Origin: Phaeosaccion multiseriatum
Taxonomy: Eukaryota; Ochrophyta, other classes
Length of the DNA stretch: 64,000 bases
Direction of reading: 5' to 3'
Assembly: GCA_965112735.1 (NCBI GenBank)
Contig: OZ218959.1
Location: 3,348,001-3,412,000, forward strand
Each line of letters opens with the position of its first letter. Position 1 is the first letter of the stretch. Position numbers and translations under genes: made by a program. This document shows positions 54,601 through 64,000 of the stretch, piece after piece. Under the pieces are notes generated by a model that was not told the origin of the DNA, ran no database searches, and saw nothing but the letters and a program-made list of their open reading frames with translations.

Positions 54601-57600
54601 ACTGCTGGAGTAATCTACCACCCCGTTGGTGACGGTGACGAATAACTTTGTCAAGCAACCGGTGCTGCTAGGCTGCTGCTGCTGCTGCTGCTGAACCTCC
54701 TCCTGCTGCTCGCTGCCTTGCACATCCCCCGTAACGAAGCCCAAAAGGCGCATGAGCCAGTTTGAGCGCACGGTGTAGCGCAGAGACAGGTCGTGCAAAT
54801 TCGACACAATCGTCATTGTGCTTCCTCCCCCTTCGGCTGGTGCTGGCAAAGAGGTGACACACGCATCCAATGCCGTGTCCGACTGCGCCTTGACCCACTT
54901 GGTGCGATACAGAACGGGAATGAAAGTGGGAGAAGGGCCGCCATGTCGAGCCGAGACTTCTCCGTTGGCCTCATAGATGCAGAGATCCGTCGCTGAAAAG
55001 TGCTTCTTTGAGCTTTGGGCAGGAGGAGTGAAGTCTCCCAGCACTCCAGCTGCTCGAATCTTGAAGGAGTAAAAGCCTCCCTCAAGGCTGGGCGTGTGTC
55101 CGCTCGACTCGTGCAGCAGCACTGTAGCTTGGCGCACTCTCAGCTGGCTTCCACCCCCGCCTTCATCGCTACCCCTGCTGCTGCCGCTGCCGCTGCTACT
55201 GCCGCTGGTCTCAACCCCGCCCCCCGTGGACGTTACAATCTCCAGCAGAAGCTTGTATTCCACGAACGCCAAATCCAGCGTCACTGCTGGTAGAGTGCAC
55301 AGGGGCTTGGGGGCGCTTTCAGGCTGTCCCTCCAAGGGCGAAACCTTGTTCTCCTCCCAAAAGGCGTCTTCCCCCCACCCTTTTGGATCGGGCTGGGGCT
55401 CCCACGTGTGTAAGAAATCCTGGGCACCCGCTTGTCGAGGCGATTCCGCCCCTGCCTCCCTGTGGATACGAACCCCTCGCTCCAGCGAAATAGGGCCCTG
55501 TGAGTCGCTCGTCACATTAAGGAATGAGAGGCGGTGCTGCTGCGAGCATTGACCGTCGTCGGACAGGGCCGAGAGGACCAACACGGCCTCCAAAGTCCGC
55601 GCCTCTACACGCATCCCCGACGCCACGTCTGGAAGTCGCACCTCAGCAGTTAGTTGCTGGACGACAACTAAAAGCAGAGCCGCCGAGGAACACGAAGCGG
55701 GGGGGGGGAGGACGTTTTCCCACTTGCGTTGGAGGAGGCCGTCGTTACACGAGCGCAGCAGGTCACCAAAAACGGCCGAGTTGCCCATGGTCGCATTGTC
55801 CGCAGGGAGATACAAATCGAGGCGCGGCAAGACCAATTGAAGCGCCTTGCCGCCATTCGCCGCCGCGGTGGGACTACTGCTGCTGCTGCTGCTGCTGCTG
55901 GTGCTGGTGCTGCTGCCGTCTCGCCCATCCTCCATTTGGCCCGAAAGAGATGCTAAAAAGGAGCTTGCATGCCCCAGAGTCTCTGAGTCCAGCGTTACTT
56001 CCAGTGCCTGCTGGCAAGTGCAGCGCAATAGGTTGTCCTTTCCATCGTCCGAGAACAATATACAGCTCTGCGGGGACGAAACTACTGCGCTCGAGCTGGA
56101 TGCGGAGAGGGGAAAGTGCGCCACGCGCTGGGCTTGGCCTTTCCAAAAGTTGCTGAGGTGAGCCTTCCCAATCTCAGCATGGCGCTGCGCCCCCGTACCC
56201 CCAAGCTGCAGACGGAAGCAAGAGTGGCGAACCACGAGCCGAAAGTGGGCATCTTCCTCCCAGTTCTCCGATGCAGGTTGCTGCTGCGGCCCATGGAAGA
56301 GCACAGCCGTACACGCGTCCAACCGAATGCGAACCTCGACCGAGGTCGAGGCGGACTTGAGAGAGGAGGAGTCCAAAAACTCCTCGTCGTGGCAGTCGAA
56401 AAACTCGTCATCGCCTTCGAGGCCCATCGACTCCGCGAGCCGATGCCTCGCTTCCGCGTACTCTCGCAGCATGTCCTCCAGTCTCCGGAAATTCATCTCC
56501 TGCTGCTGCTCTCCTCGCACGCTGTCCTCACCCAAGAAGCCGTCAAGCACCAAGGAACTGCTCAGGAGAGTGCCCAGAGGATGATGATGAGGTGCCTGCT
56601 GCTGCTCCTGCCCCCCCCCGCCCCCCAAACTCTCTGCAAACAGCAGGATACGACAACACAAGTCTGGACACATAGTCACGTGCAAACTTTTTAGCGACGC
56701 ATCCATATCCAAAGCTGAATTGGCTGGCTTCCCTCGTCCCGGAGAGGACTTGATACAAACGCTTGCTCCCGTTGAGCTCGCCACCTCGCTGTCAACGCCC
56801 TTCTCGGCGTCCTCGTAGCGTACTTGCACGCCCCCCACAGCAACGCTCTGTGCACGGAACAAGAGCAGCCGCAATTCGATTGAGGCCACAGCGAAGAAAC
56901 GATGCGGGGTAGAGACAGTGATATAACATCAGGTGGGAAATCTTCTTGCTGAAAGAGGGTGAGACTGAAGGGCCTAAGTCCTCCTTTGGAATCCAAAATA
57001 GAACTCACCTTGATGACATCCTCGTCCCAAGCCGCAGCAGCGTCCAGCGGCGAGGGTACCGCGTCTGGGGTGTCATCCACATACCGCGCAGACGACGCAT
57101 AAACCACCAGGCTGGCGCTGCCTCCCCCCCCGACTCGCACACACACATCAGATACGGCCACCTTTATCTTGGACGAAATCTGCTTGATCCAGCTGGCCAC
57201 AAAGTCCAGGCCCTCCATCGATTCATCCTTACTATTTGATTCGGGAAAGGTGCTGTTGGGCGGAGGCGGGGTCCGCCTATGGGAATTTGAACCACTCCCG
57301 GCTGCACCAGCGGTAGCACACCCCCCTCCCAGAGCAGAAGCCTCCACATCCAACGAGAGCTTTTCCACCTCGAACGACAGACTCTCCGACAACAAATTGC
57401 TGTAGCAAATGTGGACCCTCAGCTTGCCCACGTGCGCTGCCTTCACGCGGAAAGGGGTGCCTTCCATATACGGCGCGAGCGAAGCAACATTGAGCTCCAA
57501 GTCCGAGAGCTCCACACTTCCAGCCCTGACTGACACGGACAGTTGCTAGGGGGGCACGAGGGGGCAGGGGAGGGCTGACTGGGGTAAGGAGACGGAGCGA

Positions 57601-57740
57601 CGACACAAAACGTCCGCTTGCCTTGGCAAACGCACCTCAAGAAGCAGGTCATCCTGGAGGAATCTCCCAATCAGCTTCCGCAGAACGAACTTGTACAGGC
57701 GGCAAAGCGTTGAGTCCGCCAGACGCTGAAGCGCCTGCAT
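51676..57740 (-). CDS. ATG2-like autophagy lipid-transfer protein
   Basis: Three exons: 57740-57636, 57545-57009 and ~56886-51676; about 1950 residues. The N-terminal chorein-like segment (LYKFVLRKLIGRFLQDDLL) is followed by a long beta-rich region with acidic and Gln/Ser low-complexity insertions. The C-terminus carries the ATG2 signature: FFQSCDFGPCKVKIDYQPR, VMEAWVGAISSKQLHKFLAG, LVLLPIQQYKRDGRILRGMR. ATG2 bridges the ER and the growing phagophore and moves lipid between them. The second intron is odd: exon 2 ends AAG/GTGAGT in phase 0, but the only reading frame for the big exon resumes at GTGGCCTCAATC, with no AG just upstream. The nearest model ends the intron in TG at 56887. The large exon is a single uninterrupted 5.2-kb frame. 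Confidence 0.9.
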
Positions 57741-57965
57741 GATGGCTTCTGGCTTTTGTACAAATGTTGCTCCTTTCCTCCGCTGACTCGGTCAGGGCTG
57801 CAGTTTTCTTGACACTTTTCGGACTCCTTCAAACCCCCCCCCCGCCCTCTCTTACTCATTTCATCCCAAGCTGGCAGGTGGGTTGGGCTCAGAAGGCCAC
57901 TCTAGCGGGGCATTGTGGAGGAAGAGCCCACCTCTCTTTCGATTGAAGGCTTGGAGTCCAGGTTG
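57741..57965. promoter_or_regulatory. Divergent promoter, ATG2 / TFIIIC subunit 5
   Basis: 225 bp between start codons 57740 (-) and 57966 (+). An upstream in-frame extension of the TFIIIC gene (EEEPTSLSIEGLESRL) is open but lacks an ATG, so the 5' limit is uncertain. Confidence 0.4.
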
Positions 57966-59878
57966 ATGAAAGAATCCTGGCGACGACGCTACGCTCTGGA
58001 TCACCACATCACGAGCCTGCCGCTCCGATCCCTCGACATCACGAAATCAAACCCTCAAATGGCCGAGGACTTGGAAGCACAGGTGCTTGGGGGCAATTTT
58101 GTGACTCTGGAGCTTCCTGTTTCAGTGAATAGCTCCGACAAGGCTTTGAAACTAGTGGGGGGCTTGGAAGCGGTGGGGGATGCCGTTCGGGGGCAGAAGG
58201 CGCTGGGTCTGCACTTTCCCTCCCCGGAGTCCTCCTCGATGTCCCGGTGCACGCCTGTAGTGTCCTGCACTGAGACTGATTTTGGGGGAGAGCGCTGTTT
58301 GGTTAGGGTCAGGAGATTGAAGCGCCGCCGAGGCGCGGTGGAGGCTGTCGTGATGGGCAAGGTTGACGCCGCCATTAGCTTCACCTCCCCAGCGGACTTT
58401 CAGTTCACGTCCTCTTCGAAGAGGGTCGAGGCGGACCGGGAGAGTTCCACAGCTGACGAATCGCACCCGCAGCCGCAGCCGCAGCCGCTAGGAGATGGCC
58501 AACAACTCTTGCTGGACATTCTGCCTCCAAACTATTTCCTGCCCCCATCCAGGCAACCCATCTCGTACAGATTCGTCCAGCGAGAGCAGGTCAGCAGTTG
58601 CGTTGATTAAAACTATGCTTGCTTTCTTGCTTGACAAAGGAAGAGAATGAAAAACAACCTGTCACTCCTCCTCCTTGTCGCAGAAAAAACCCCCGGCCAA
58701 GAAAAGCGGGGGACTGGGCGTTGTTGTTGTCGGGTTTGGCGAAGTCCCGCAGCAAAGGGATGAAGCTAAGGCGCTCATTCGGAATGCGCAAGAGTGGCAA
58801 AAGAAGGAGATGCTGCAGCAATCTGAGTCGAGCGGGGGCACCACCGGCAGGCCCAACGCTGCCCAGGCGACGACGAGGAGGTACAGCGTGCTCCTGAAGC
58901 TGGACGAGATCTTTCAAGAGAAGCCTATGTGGAAGCAGCACGAGGTCATTGCGGCGTTCCCAGGTTAGTATGTTTACGGCTCTGGAGTTCCCGCCACTTT
59001 CCACGCCAACATCCACCTGCTTGACGTGTGTAAACAAACCAGGGAACATGCGCTATATCGTGGTGGAAATGATCCATGCGGTGGCCTACTACGCTTCCAA
59101 CGGCCCCTGGAGGTCTTACTGGATCAGGTTCGGCTACGACCCCGCTTCGGACCCCCAGACACGTTTCCTGCAAGTGCTAGAGTACAGGGTATCCAGCAAC
59201 CAGTTGAGCGTGTGGCGGGCTCGCATCAGCTCGAGGAGGCAAGGGCAAGAAGGCGAAGGGACCGACGACGTGTGCGTCTTTGGACACGCGCTCCGTGTAC
59301 AGAACCGGCTCATCTTTAACACGCTGGTGGACGCCCAAATACAGGTAAGACGTTTGTGCCGAGTCCGCCCTTATGTGGAGGTTGGCTGATACCGCCATCG
59401 CCGTTGTGTGGGCCGCAACAGGAAATGCTTCTGCAAGCGCCTCGCCTCAAGACCCCTCACCCCAAGACCGGGTGGTTCACGGCGCAGTTCATTGCTCAGC
59501 TTCGATCGGTAAGTCGCGTCTCGTAGACTTATTCCCCTTGTGGTGGGCGCAGCACAAAGAATATTAAAGCTGTTCTTGGGTTGGGCCGCCTCCCCCCCCT
59601 CTTCTCGCGCAGGAATTGGAAGCCTGCATTGATGCACTGACGAAGGGAAGGGCGCCGTCACAGGCCTTGACCCCGACCGAATTTCTCGAAAAGGCGCAGA
59701 GAGAGGGCAAGAATGTGCCGGTGGTTCCGGGGGCGCAGTCGGGAATTCGCATCAGAAGGGGCAACACGGGCACGGAGCAGCCAGGCAGATGGACCGTTAC
59801 GCACACGCGGGGCAGCGGCCAAGCGTTCCCTCCCCACCAATCGCGCGCTCCCGCTAAGCGCCAGCAGCAGCAGGATCT

Positions 59879-59926
<48 letters not shown>

Positions 59927-60278
59927 GGAGCAGCAGAGCAGGAAGCGGGTGCGAGGCAGTCGGGGAGGCTCGGCGGCCGCAAGAAGAGCAGCGGCAGGAG
60001 GAGGGGCTTCCAGCAGCGGTGCCAGAGCAGCCGTGACGAGTCTGCAGAGCGACCACCTCACAAAGAGCGGACTTTTCCCAAGCTCCGACTTGCTGGGGGA
60101 GAAGCTTGGAGGCATGATGCACCACCTACAGCAACCCCCGACGCTGACAGGGGATGGGGACGAGGCCGAGAAGCTCGCTGCGGAGGGACAGGAGGAGGAC
60201 GAAGAAGAGGAGGAAGAAGAGGACGAGGAGGACGACGACGACGAGGAGGAGGACGAAGAAGAGGAAGAAGAAGACTAG
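57966..60278 (+). CDS. TFIIIC subunit 5 (GTF3C5/Tfc1-like)
   Basis: Exons 57966-58589, 58684-58963, 59043-59344, 59422-59508 and 59613-60278; 652 residues from the first ATG. The N-terminal half is the beta-barrel dimerisation region (FVTLELPVSVN, LVRVRRLKRRRGAVEA). The conserved DNA-contact half follows: LLKLDEIFQEKPMWKQHEV, then NGPWRSYWIRFGYDP and FLQVLEYRV, which match GTF3C5 (GPWRSLWIRFGYDP) closely. The C-terminus has poly-Gln (~540-560) and ends in a long Glu/Asp run, as in the human protein. The tau95 subunit contacts the A box of tRNA genes and helps recruit TFIIIB and Pol III. The nearby ATG2 gene is divergently transcribed. The real N-terminus may lie in an unrecognised upstream exon. 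Confidence 0.88.
59876..59925 (+). repeat. CAG repeat encoding poly-Gln
   Basis: CAG units encode about 16 consecutive Gln in the last exon of the TFIIIC subunit gene. Confidence 0.9.
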
Positions 60279-60355
60279 CAACAGCATCTAAAAAGTCTAT
60301 ATTTTTACCCAACCCCCCCGATTACGATACAATAACTGCTGAAAAATGCCGTCCT

Positions 60356-60924
60356 CTAAATCATGTCCTCTGTGGGCAAGTTTAATACTGTTGCGACCGC
60401 CACGACCAGTGCCACGGCAAGGAGACCTGTTTACGGAGGCAAGAGAGGGGGGAGGGCGTCAGAGACGTGTGACACCTTGCCTGCGTCTCACAGACCACAC
60501 AATTCGACTCACCTCCACCGATAATCAGCTTGTTGTCCGCCCTCTCCTCTACTTCGCCCTCCACCTTGAGCTCGGGCTCTACGCTCCACACGTTCGTCTT
60601 ACCGTCCTGGTCGCGGAACGAGCCAAAGCGAACGTTTTTGTTTGGCGAGAAGAAGCCATCTGAACCAAAATCGGCGTTTGTGGGACTCGCTTCGCCCTCG
60701 GTAGCAACAGCTTGGGTCTCCGTCTCTGCCTCCGCCCCCCCCTCGCTCATCCTCCGGGATATCCGCTGCGCTCCGTTCTGGTGTGCCCTCGCAGAAACTC
60801 GCTGATGCGCCCGAGAGAGCAGCACGCGGGAGCTCGCTGGAGGTGAAAGCACTGTGAAAGCCGCGGCAGTAGAAAGCAGCAGAAGGAGGAGCATACTCAC
60901 GCTCGAGGCACCCATCATTGTCAT
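60356..60924 (-). CDS. Small plastid-targeted single-span membrane protein
   Basis: Exons 60924-60513 and 60426-60356; 160 residues. The N-terminus MTMMGASSVSMLLLLLLSTA runs into AAAFTVLSPPASS, a signal peptide followed by Phe and a Ser/Arg-rich transit segment, the ochrophyte plastid pattern. The mature part has an acidic stretch, then FFSPNKNVRFGSFRDQDGKTNVWSVEPE, and one C-terminal membrane span (GLLAVALVVAVATVL) encoded across the splice. The 'VWSVEPE...GG' plus single span recalls small thylakoid proteins of ochrophytes, but I cannot name the family. Start chosen for the signal peptide; an in-frame ATG upstream would bury it. Confidence 0.7.
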
Positions 60925-60977
60925 TATACTAAAGAGGAGGGAGTAGAGAAAGGCAGTGAAGGACGAGAGTGTGTGAA

Positions 60978-61005
60978 GACGCTTCCAAGAGGACGCTTCC
61001 AAGAG
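60978..61005. repeat. 14-bp tandem direct repeat in divergent promoter
   Basis: Two exact adjacent copies of GACGCTTCCAAGAG lie in the 238-bp region between the divergent small plastid protein and glycosyltransferase-like genes, 54 bp upstream of the former's start. It could be a duplicated factor-binding site. Confidence 0.6.
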
Positions 61006-61162
61006 GTGTGAGATTTTGGTGGTGTTTCCCCACCAGCACACAAAGAGAGTGGTTGCCAGCATACGTATGCAGGCCGTGAACTGCCATTTTACTTTTACCA
61101 GGCAATCCTTTGAAGCATCGACTGTTTCTCCGAGGGAATGTCGCCCTCGTGAGGCTGCCGGG

Positions 61163-63270
61163 ATGGATCTCCCAAACCCTTACGTTGGCGGCCGTGCGCC
61201 ACAACGCAGCCTTCTGAGGAGATGTCTGAAGTGCGTGGGGACTGGGCTGTGCTTGCCTGTTTTCTGCTTTGTGGGCTGTTTGAGCTGTACCGGGAATAGC
61301 CTGGCGGGAAAGAGGGGGAGGAAGCGCCAAGTGAAGGCTGTGCTCTCAATACTGGGCCTGCTTTTCGTGTATCAGCTCCTTGCTGAGACAAACCTGTCGC
61401 ACGACAAGGTGGCGACCATGATCGACTTCTGGAATGCGAAGGTGAGGGAGGGAGGGTGGAGGTGACCGGCGACCCCCCATTTCCGTACACATGAGCTCCT
61501 GAATAGCTCACCAGGGAGGTGCAAGGTGCAGGGAGCGGCAACTCGCCATTTTGCTTACACACCAGCACATGAATACCTCACTATCTGAAGCGGTGCTTTG
61601 TTGTTCTGTACTTCTGCGGAACGGCGCTGGCAGAGTGCCCAGTATGACCAGCCCTTGGTGGAGCACTGCACGCCCGACCAGGAGTACAACGAGCCGTCGA
61701 CGGCTGTGGCCATTCTGGGCCTTGGTGTCATGGCTAGCCAGCTCAAGTGCGAGGCTGCCGTGGAATCGCTGGGCAAGATTGGAGGCTGGACGGTGAGTGG
61801 GAATTTTTCTACTAAATGCCCCGTCGACCAAACCCGAAACCCAGGGAAGCGTGTATCTCTTCAATTCTCTACTAAATGCCCCATCGACGAAACCCGCAAA
61901 CCAGGGAAGAGTGTATCTCTTCACGGATAAAGAGGACTGCTACGACGTGGAAAAGATGAAGAAGCTTGGGGGCAACGACTTACGCATTGTGGGCATTAGT
62001 GGGGATTATAGTGGGGCTTTCGCAATGCCTTCTCTCTCGGGCACCAAGGGAAATCGCCTGAGAGCCAAGCTGCTGAAGAGTCGGCTTTTCAAGGAAATTG
62101 ACGACCCCGCGGTTGAGCAGCTCTTGTATATGGACTGCGACGAGGTGCTTGCACAGACGGGCTGTGCCAAGCCGATGATGGAGGAGATGTTCGGGGGCTG
62201 GTCGGACAGGTGAGACGGCTGCAACCAGCTGCAACCACGGAATGTACTTGGCGACTTGGTTTTCCGTTGCCTGACGGACCTTGCCTCTGCCCTTCCACCA
62301 CCCCCCCTCGCTGCAGCGAGAATATTCGATTTCGCATCACGAGGACGAGTGAGCAAATCGGGGGTCCAGACATGGCCCACCACTTCGACGAGGCCATACA
62401 GGCCCAGTTCGATAACCCCTTCTTTATGATTCACGCAGGCTTCTTCGCAGCCAAAAGGGATAAGGTACACAGTGTGTGAGGGGCGCATCACTTTTCTTGG
62501 TCGATCCTCTCACTTTGCCTTTTGCTGTGCTTGTCGTTGCGTTGACACGAAAAGTCCTGGAAGGCCTTGGAGGAGTGGGAGAAGGAGCTCTCTACCATGA
62601 AGTACGCGGCAGACCGGATGGCCTTCGTGACCGCCATGCGAAACGTCCAAGCCGCGTCCAAAGCCAACCACACGGAGAATCACATGCAGGTGGGTCGGAC
62701 ATGGGCACACCTGGTTGACCCCTACACGCTTTACTTGCGGATGGCACGCTGTTGTTGCTCATAAGTGATCGCGCGCGATTCTCTCCCCCTCCCCCCCAAA
62801 AGTGGCCCTAGAAACTGACTGATGATGTGCCTACCCTCTTTCTCTTTGTCCTCCTCGTCGGCTGGCAGATCGGGTCGTGGAAAACAGGCTGGGAGAAGTT
62901 CGCAGACGCAAGAAGTCCGCATCTGCCCTGTGTGGTTCATGTGTCCCACAAGAGGTAGGCCATTGTGTGAAGTGTGAAATGCGGGCACCTTAGGGGACGC
63001 TCACATCTAGTATCCTGACGTAAGCCTACCATCGAATATTGGCTTTCAAAAGCGGTTCATACATTTCAACCCCCCCCCCCCCTTTCCTCACACAGGTGCC
63101 TCTGGCAAGGAAGGAAAAACGTCCAGAGCATTATCGACCGCTTAGGCCTAGAGACCTACAAGCAGGAGGATGGCACTACGCTCAACTATTGCGAGAGCCT
63201 TCTCACCTACCCCTTCACTCTCGGTTGGGTGCCCTACAAATCATGTCGAAAAATAGAGACATGGGTTTGA
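61163..63270 (+). CDS. Type II membrane protein, glycosyltransferase-like
   Basis: Exons 61163-61441, 61634-61792, 61905-62209 (or from 61845), 62317-62464, 62555-62689, 62869-62954 and 63096-63270; 428 residues with the shorter exon 3. A cytoplasmic basic N-terminus precedes a hydrophobic anchor (AVLSILGLLFVYQLL at ~58-72). The luminal part starts a Rossmann-like sugar-nucleotide fold (STAVAILGLG, GRVYLFTD), has a DxD-type motif in LLYMDCDEV and conserved NPFFMIHAGFFAAKRDK. This layout is that of Golgi GT-A glycosyltransferases; donor and acceptor are unknown. Exon 3 has two possible acceptors 60 bp apart because of a tandem duplication, both in frame. Confidence 0.65.
61806..61925 (+). repeat. 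60-bp tandem duplication carrying a splice acceptor
   Basis: Two copies (from TTTTCTACTAAATGCCCC at ~61806 and TCTCTACTAAATGCCCC at ~61866) each include AAACCAGGGAAG-like acceptor and the first codons of exon 3 (GTGTATCTCTTC). Acceptors are at 61844 and 61904. Confidence 0.9.
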
Positions 63271-63393
63271 ACCCCCCCCCCAAAATGGTCACAGCCATAT
63301 GTTGTAACATGCGAGAGATAGACTGTAGCAGCCCTTTCCACCCTCGACTCCTAGGCGCGGAAAGGAGGCCGAACGGGTCACATCACAGATAGG

Positions 63394-64000
63394 ATGGCAC
63401 TTTACGGCGGGTGGACGGCAGCCGATGGCGACCCCACTTTTGCCTCAACAAAACCCCTCACTGAATCCAATCCAGCGGCAGCCGCGAAGGCGAGCAAGGC
63501 GCTGCGGCACCAGCCTCAGCATCAAGCGCAGCAGCACGGCAGGTAGTAAGGAAGGGAGGGGGAAGGGAAGTGCAAACCCTCAAGGAAGCCGAAAGGACTA
63601 CGGAAGGGGGGGAAGGGACGTGCCAAAAATATATAACTAAGGTCTTCCCTGCCTCTTTCTCGCCCTCTACATGCTACTTCTCTTTGTCTTGATCTGTGGT
63701 GCATTTCCCTGGATTGGGCGCGAATTTTCCCAGACGGAGAGTAACAGAGAAGCAGCGGAAGCGGCAGCGGCGACGAGGCGGACGAGGGCAGGCAAAGCAG
63801 CAATCCCCTTTGATGGAAGCCAACAAGTCAGCTGAGGGAGGAGAGGCCGTAGCGGTAGGAGCTCCACAGCCTTTGGACAATGCGCCTGCTCCGGCTGTTC
63901 CCGCTGCTGCAGTGCAGTCAGCTGAGGGGGGAGAGGCCATAGCGTCTCCGCAATCTGCGGCTGCTCCGCCCACCGATGATAAGGATGAGACTTCTCCGGC
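63394..64000 (+). CDS. Ala/Ser/Arg-rich protein, cut by right edge
   Basis: Model: exon 63394-63542 (MALYGGWTAADGDPTFAST...) joined in phase 2 to an exon from 63734 that stays open to the window end. The join gives HGR-RRVTEKQRKRQRRRGG, a strongly basic stretch, followed by acidic-Ala/Pro repeats in which QSAEGGEAIA echoes KSAEGGEAVA. Both splice signals (CAG/GTAGTA and TTCCCAG) are ordinary. The composition suggests a disordered nuclear or RNA-binding protein. No family recognised; the rest is outside the window. A competing short frame from 63671 (signal-peptide-like MLLLFVLICGAFPW) stops at once and is less likely. Confidence 0.35.

Noticed and set aside
56691-57008. Read-through of the ATG2 second intron in frame (VISLSLPRIVSS...)
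   Set aside because: It is open, but it runs into a frame that ends shortly after and lacks family similarity, whereas the other frame continues for 1737 residues of ATG2.
1-64000. Nannochloropsis as the source
   Set aside because: GC content and aureochrome fit, but intact BBS7 and WDR54-type ciliary genes and the high intron density do not.

Overview
This is nuclear DNA of a eukaryote, most likely a photosynthetic stramenopile (ochrophyte alga) that can build flagella. The diagnostic gene is an aureochrome at 14930-16355, a bZIP transcription factor with a LOV photoreceptor domain, a combination known only from ochrophytes. Four other predicted proteins (5311-6793, 25551-29121, 37533-40302, 60356-60924) begin with a signal peptide whose predicted cleavage site is followed by phenylalanine, the heterokont plastid-targeting signature. 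A PLGG1-type plastid glycolate/glycerate carrier is also present. BBS7, a MORN3-like protein and a WDR54 homologue argue for a ciliated life stage, so non-flagellate genera such as Nannochloropsis are unlikely. I cannot name the species. I see no rRNA, tRNA, CRISPR array, virus or transposon.

I model 25 protein genes and about 100 introns, mostly 70-300 bp, with exon phases that join without frameshifts. From left to right: C2-domain membrane protein (-, cut by the left edge); 1-Cys peroxiredoxin-like protein (+); alpha/beta hydrolase (-); DDT/PHD/WHIM chromatin protein (+); secretory cyclophilin (+); PLGG1-like carrier (-); aureochrome (+); ALDH22-like aldehyde dehydrogenase (-); BBS7 (+); ABC1 kinase (-); short coiled-coil protein (-); FYVE-C2-GRAM-myotubularin phosphatase (+); CASP golgin (-); Lys/Glu-rich plastid protein (+); receiver-like small protein (-); unknown 239-residue protein (+); NUDT5-like Nudix hydrolase (-); MORN3-like (+); PDK1-like kinase fused to a CPPED1-like phosphoesterase (-); WDR54 (+); ATG2 (-); TFIIIC subunit 5 (+); small plastid membrane protein (-); membrane-anchored glycosyltransferase-like protein (+); and a Ser/Ala-rich gene cut by the right edge (+).

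Layout: 21 of 24 neighbouring gene pairs lie on opposite strands. Divergent pairs share intergenic promoters of about 140-460 bp and most convergent pairs end 70-160 bp apart. The genes are functionally mixed (plastid metabolism, autophagy and phosphoinositides, Golgi, cilium, chromatin, Pol III transcription), so this is a compact ordinary locus rather than a pathway cluster.

Most worth a second look: tetranucleotide repeats that start exactly at the 5' splice site in many introns; a kinase-phosphatase fusion; three proteins whose folds are recognisable but whose catalytic residues are replaced (peroxiredoxin, hydrolase, receiver); four GC-AG introns; and a 60-bp tandem duplication that copies a splice acceptor in frame.
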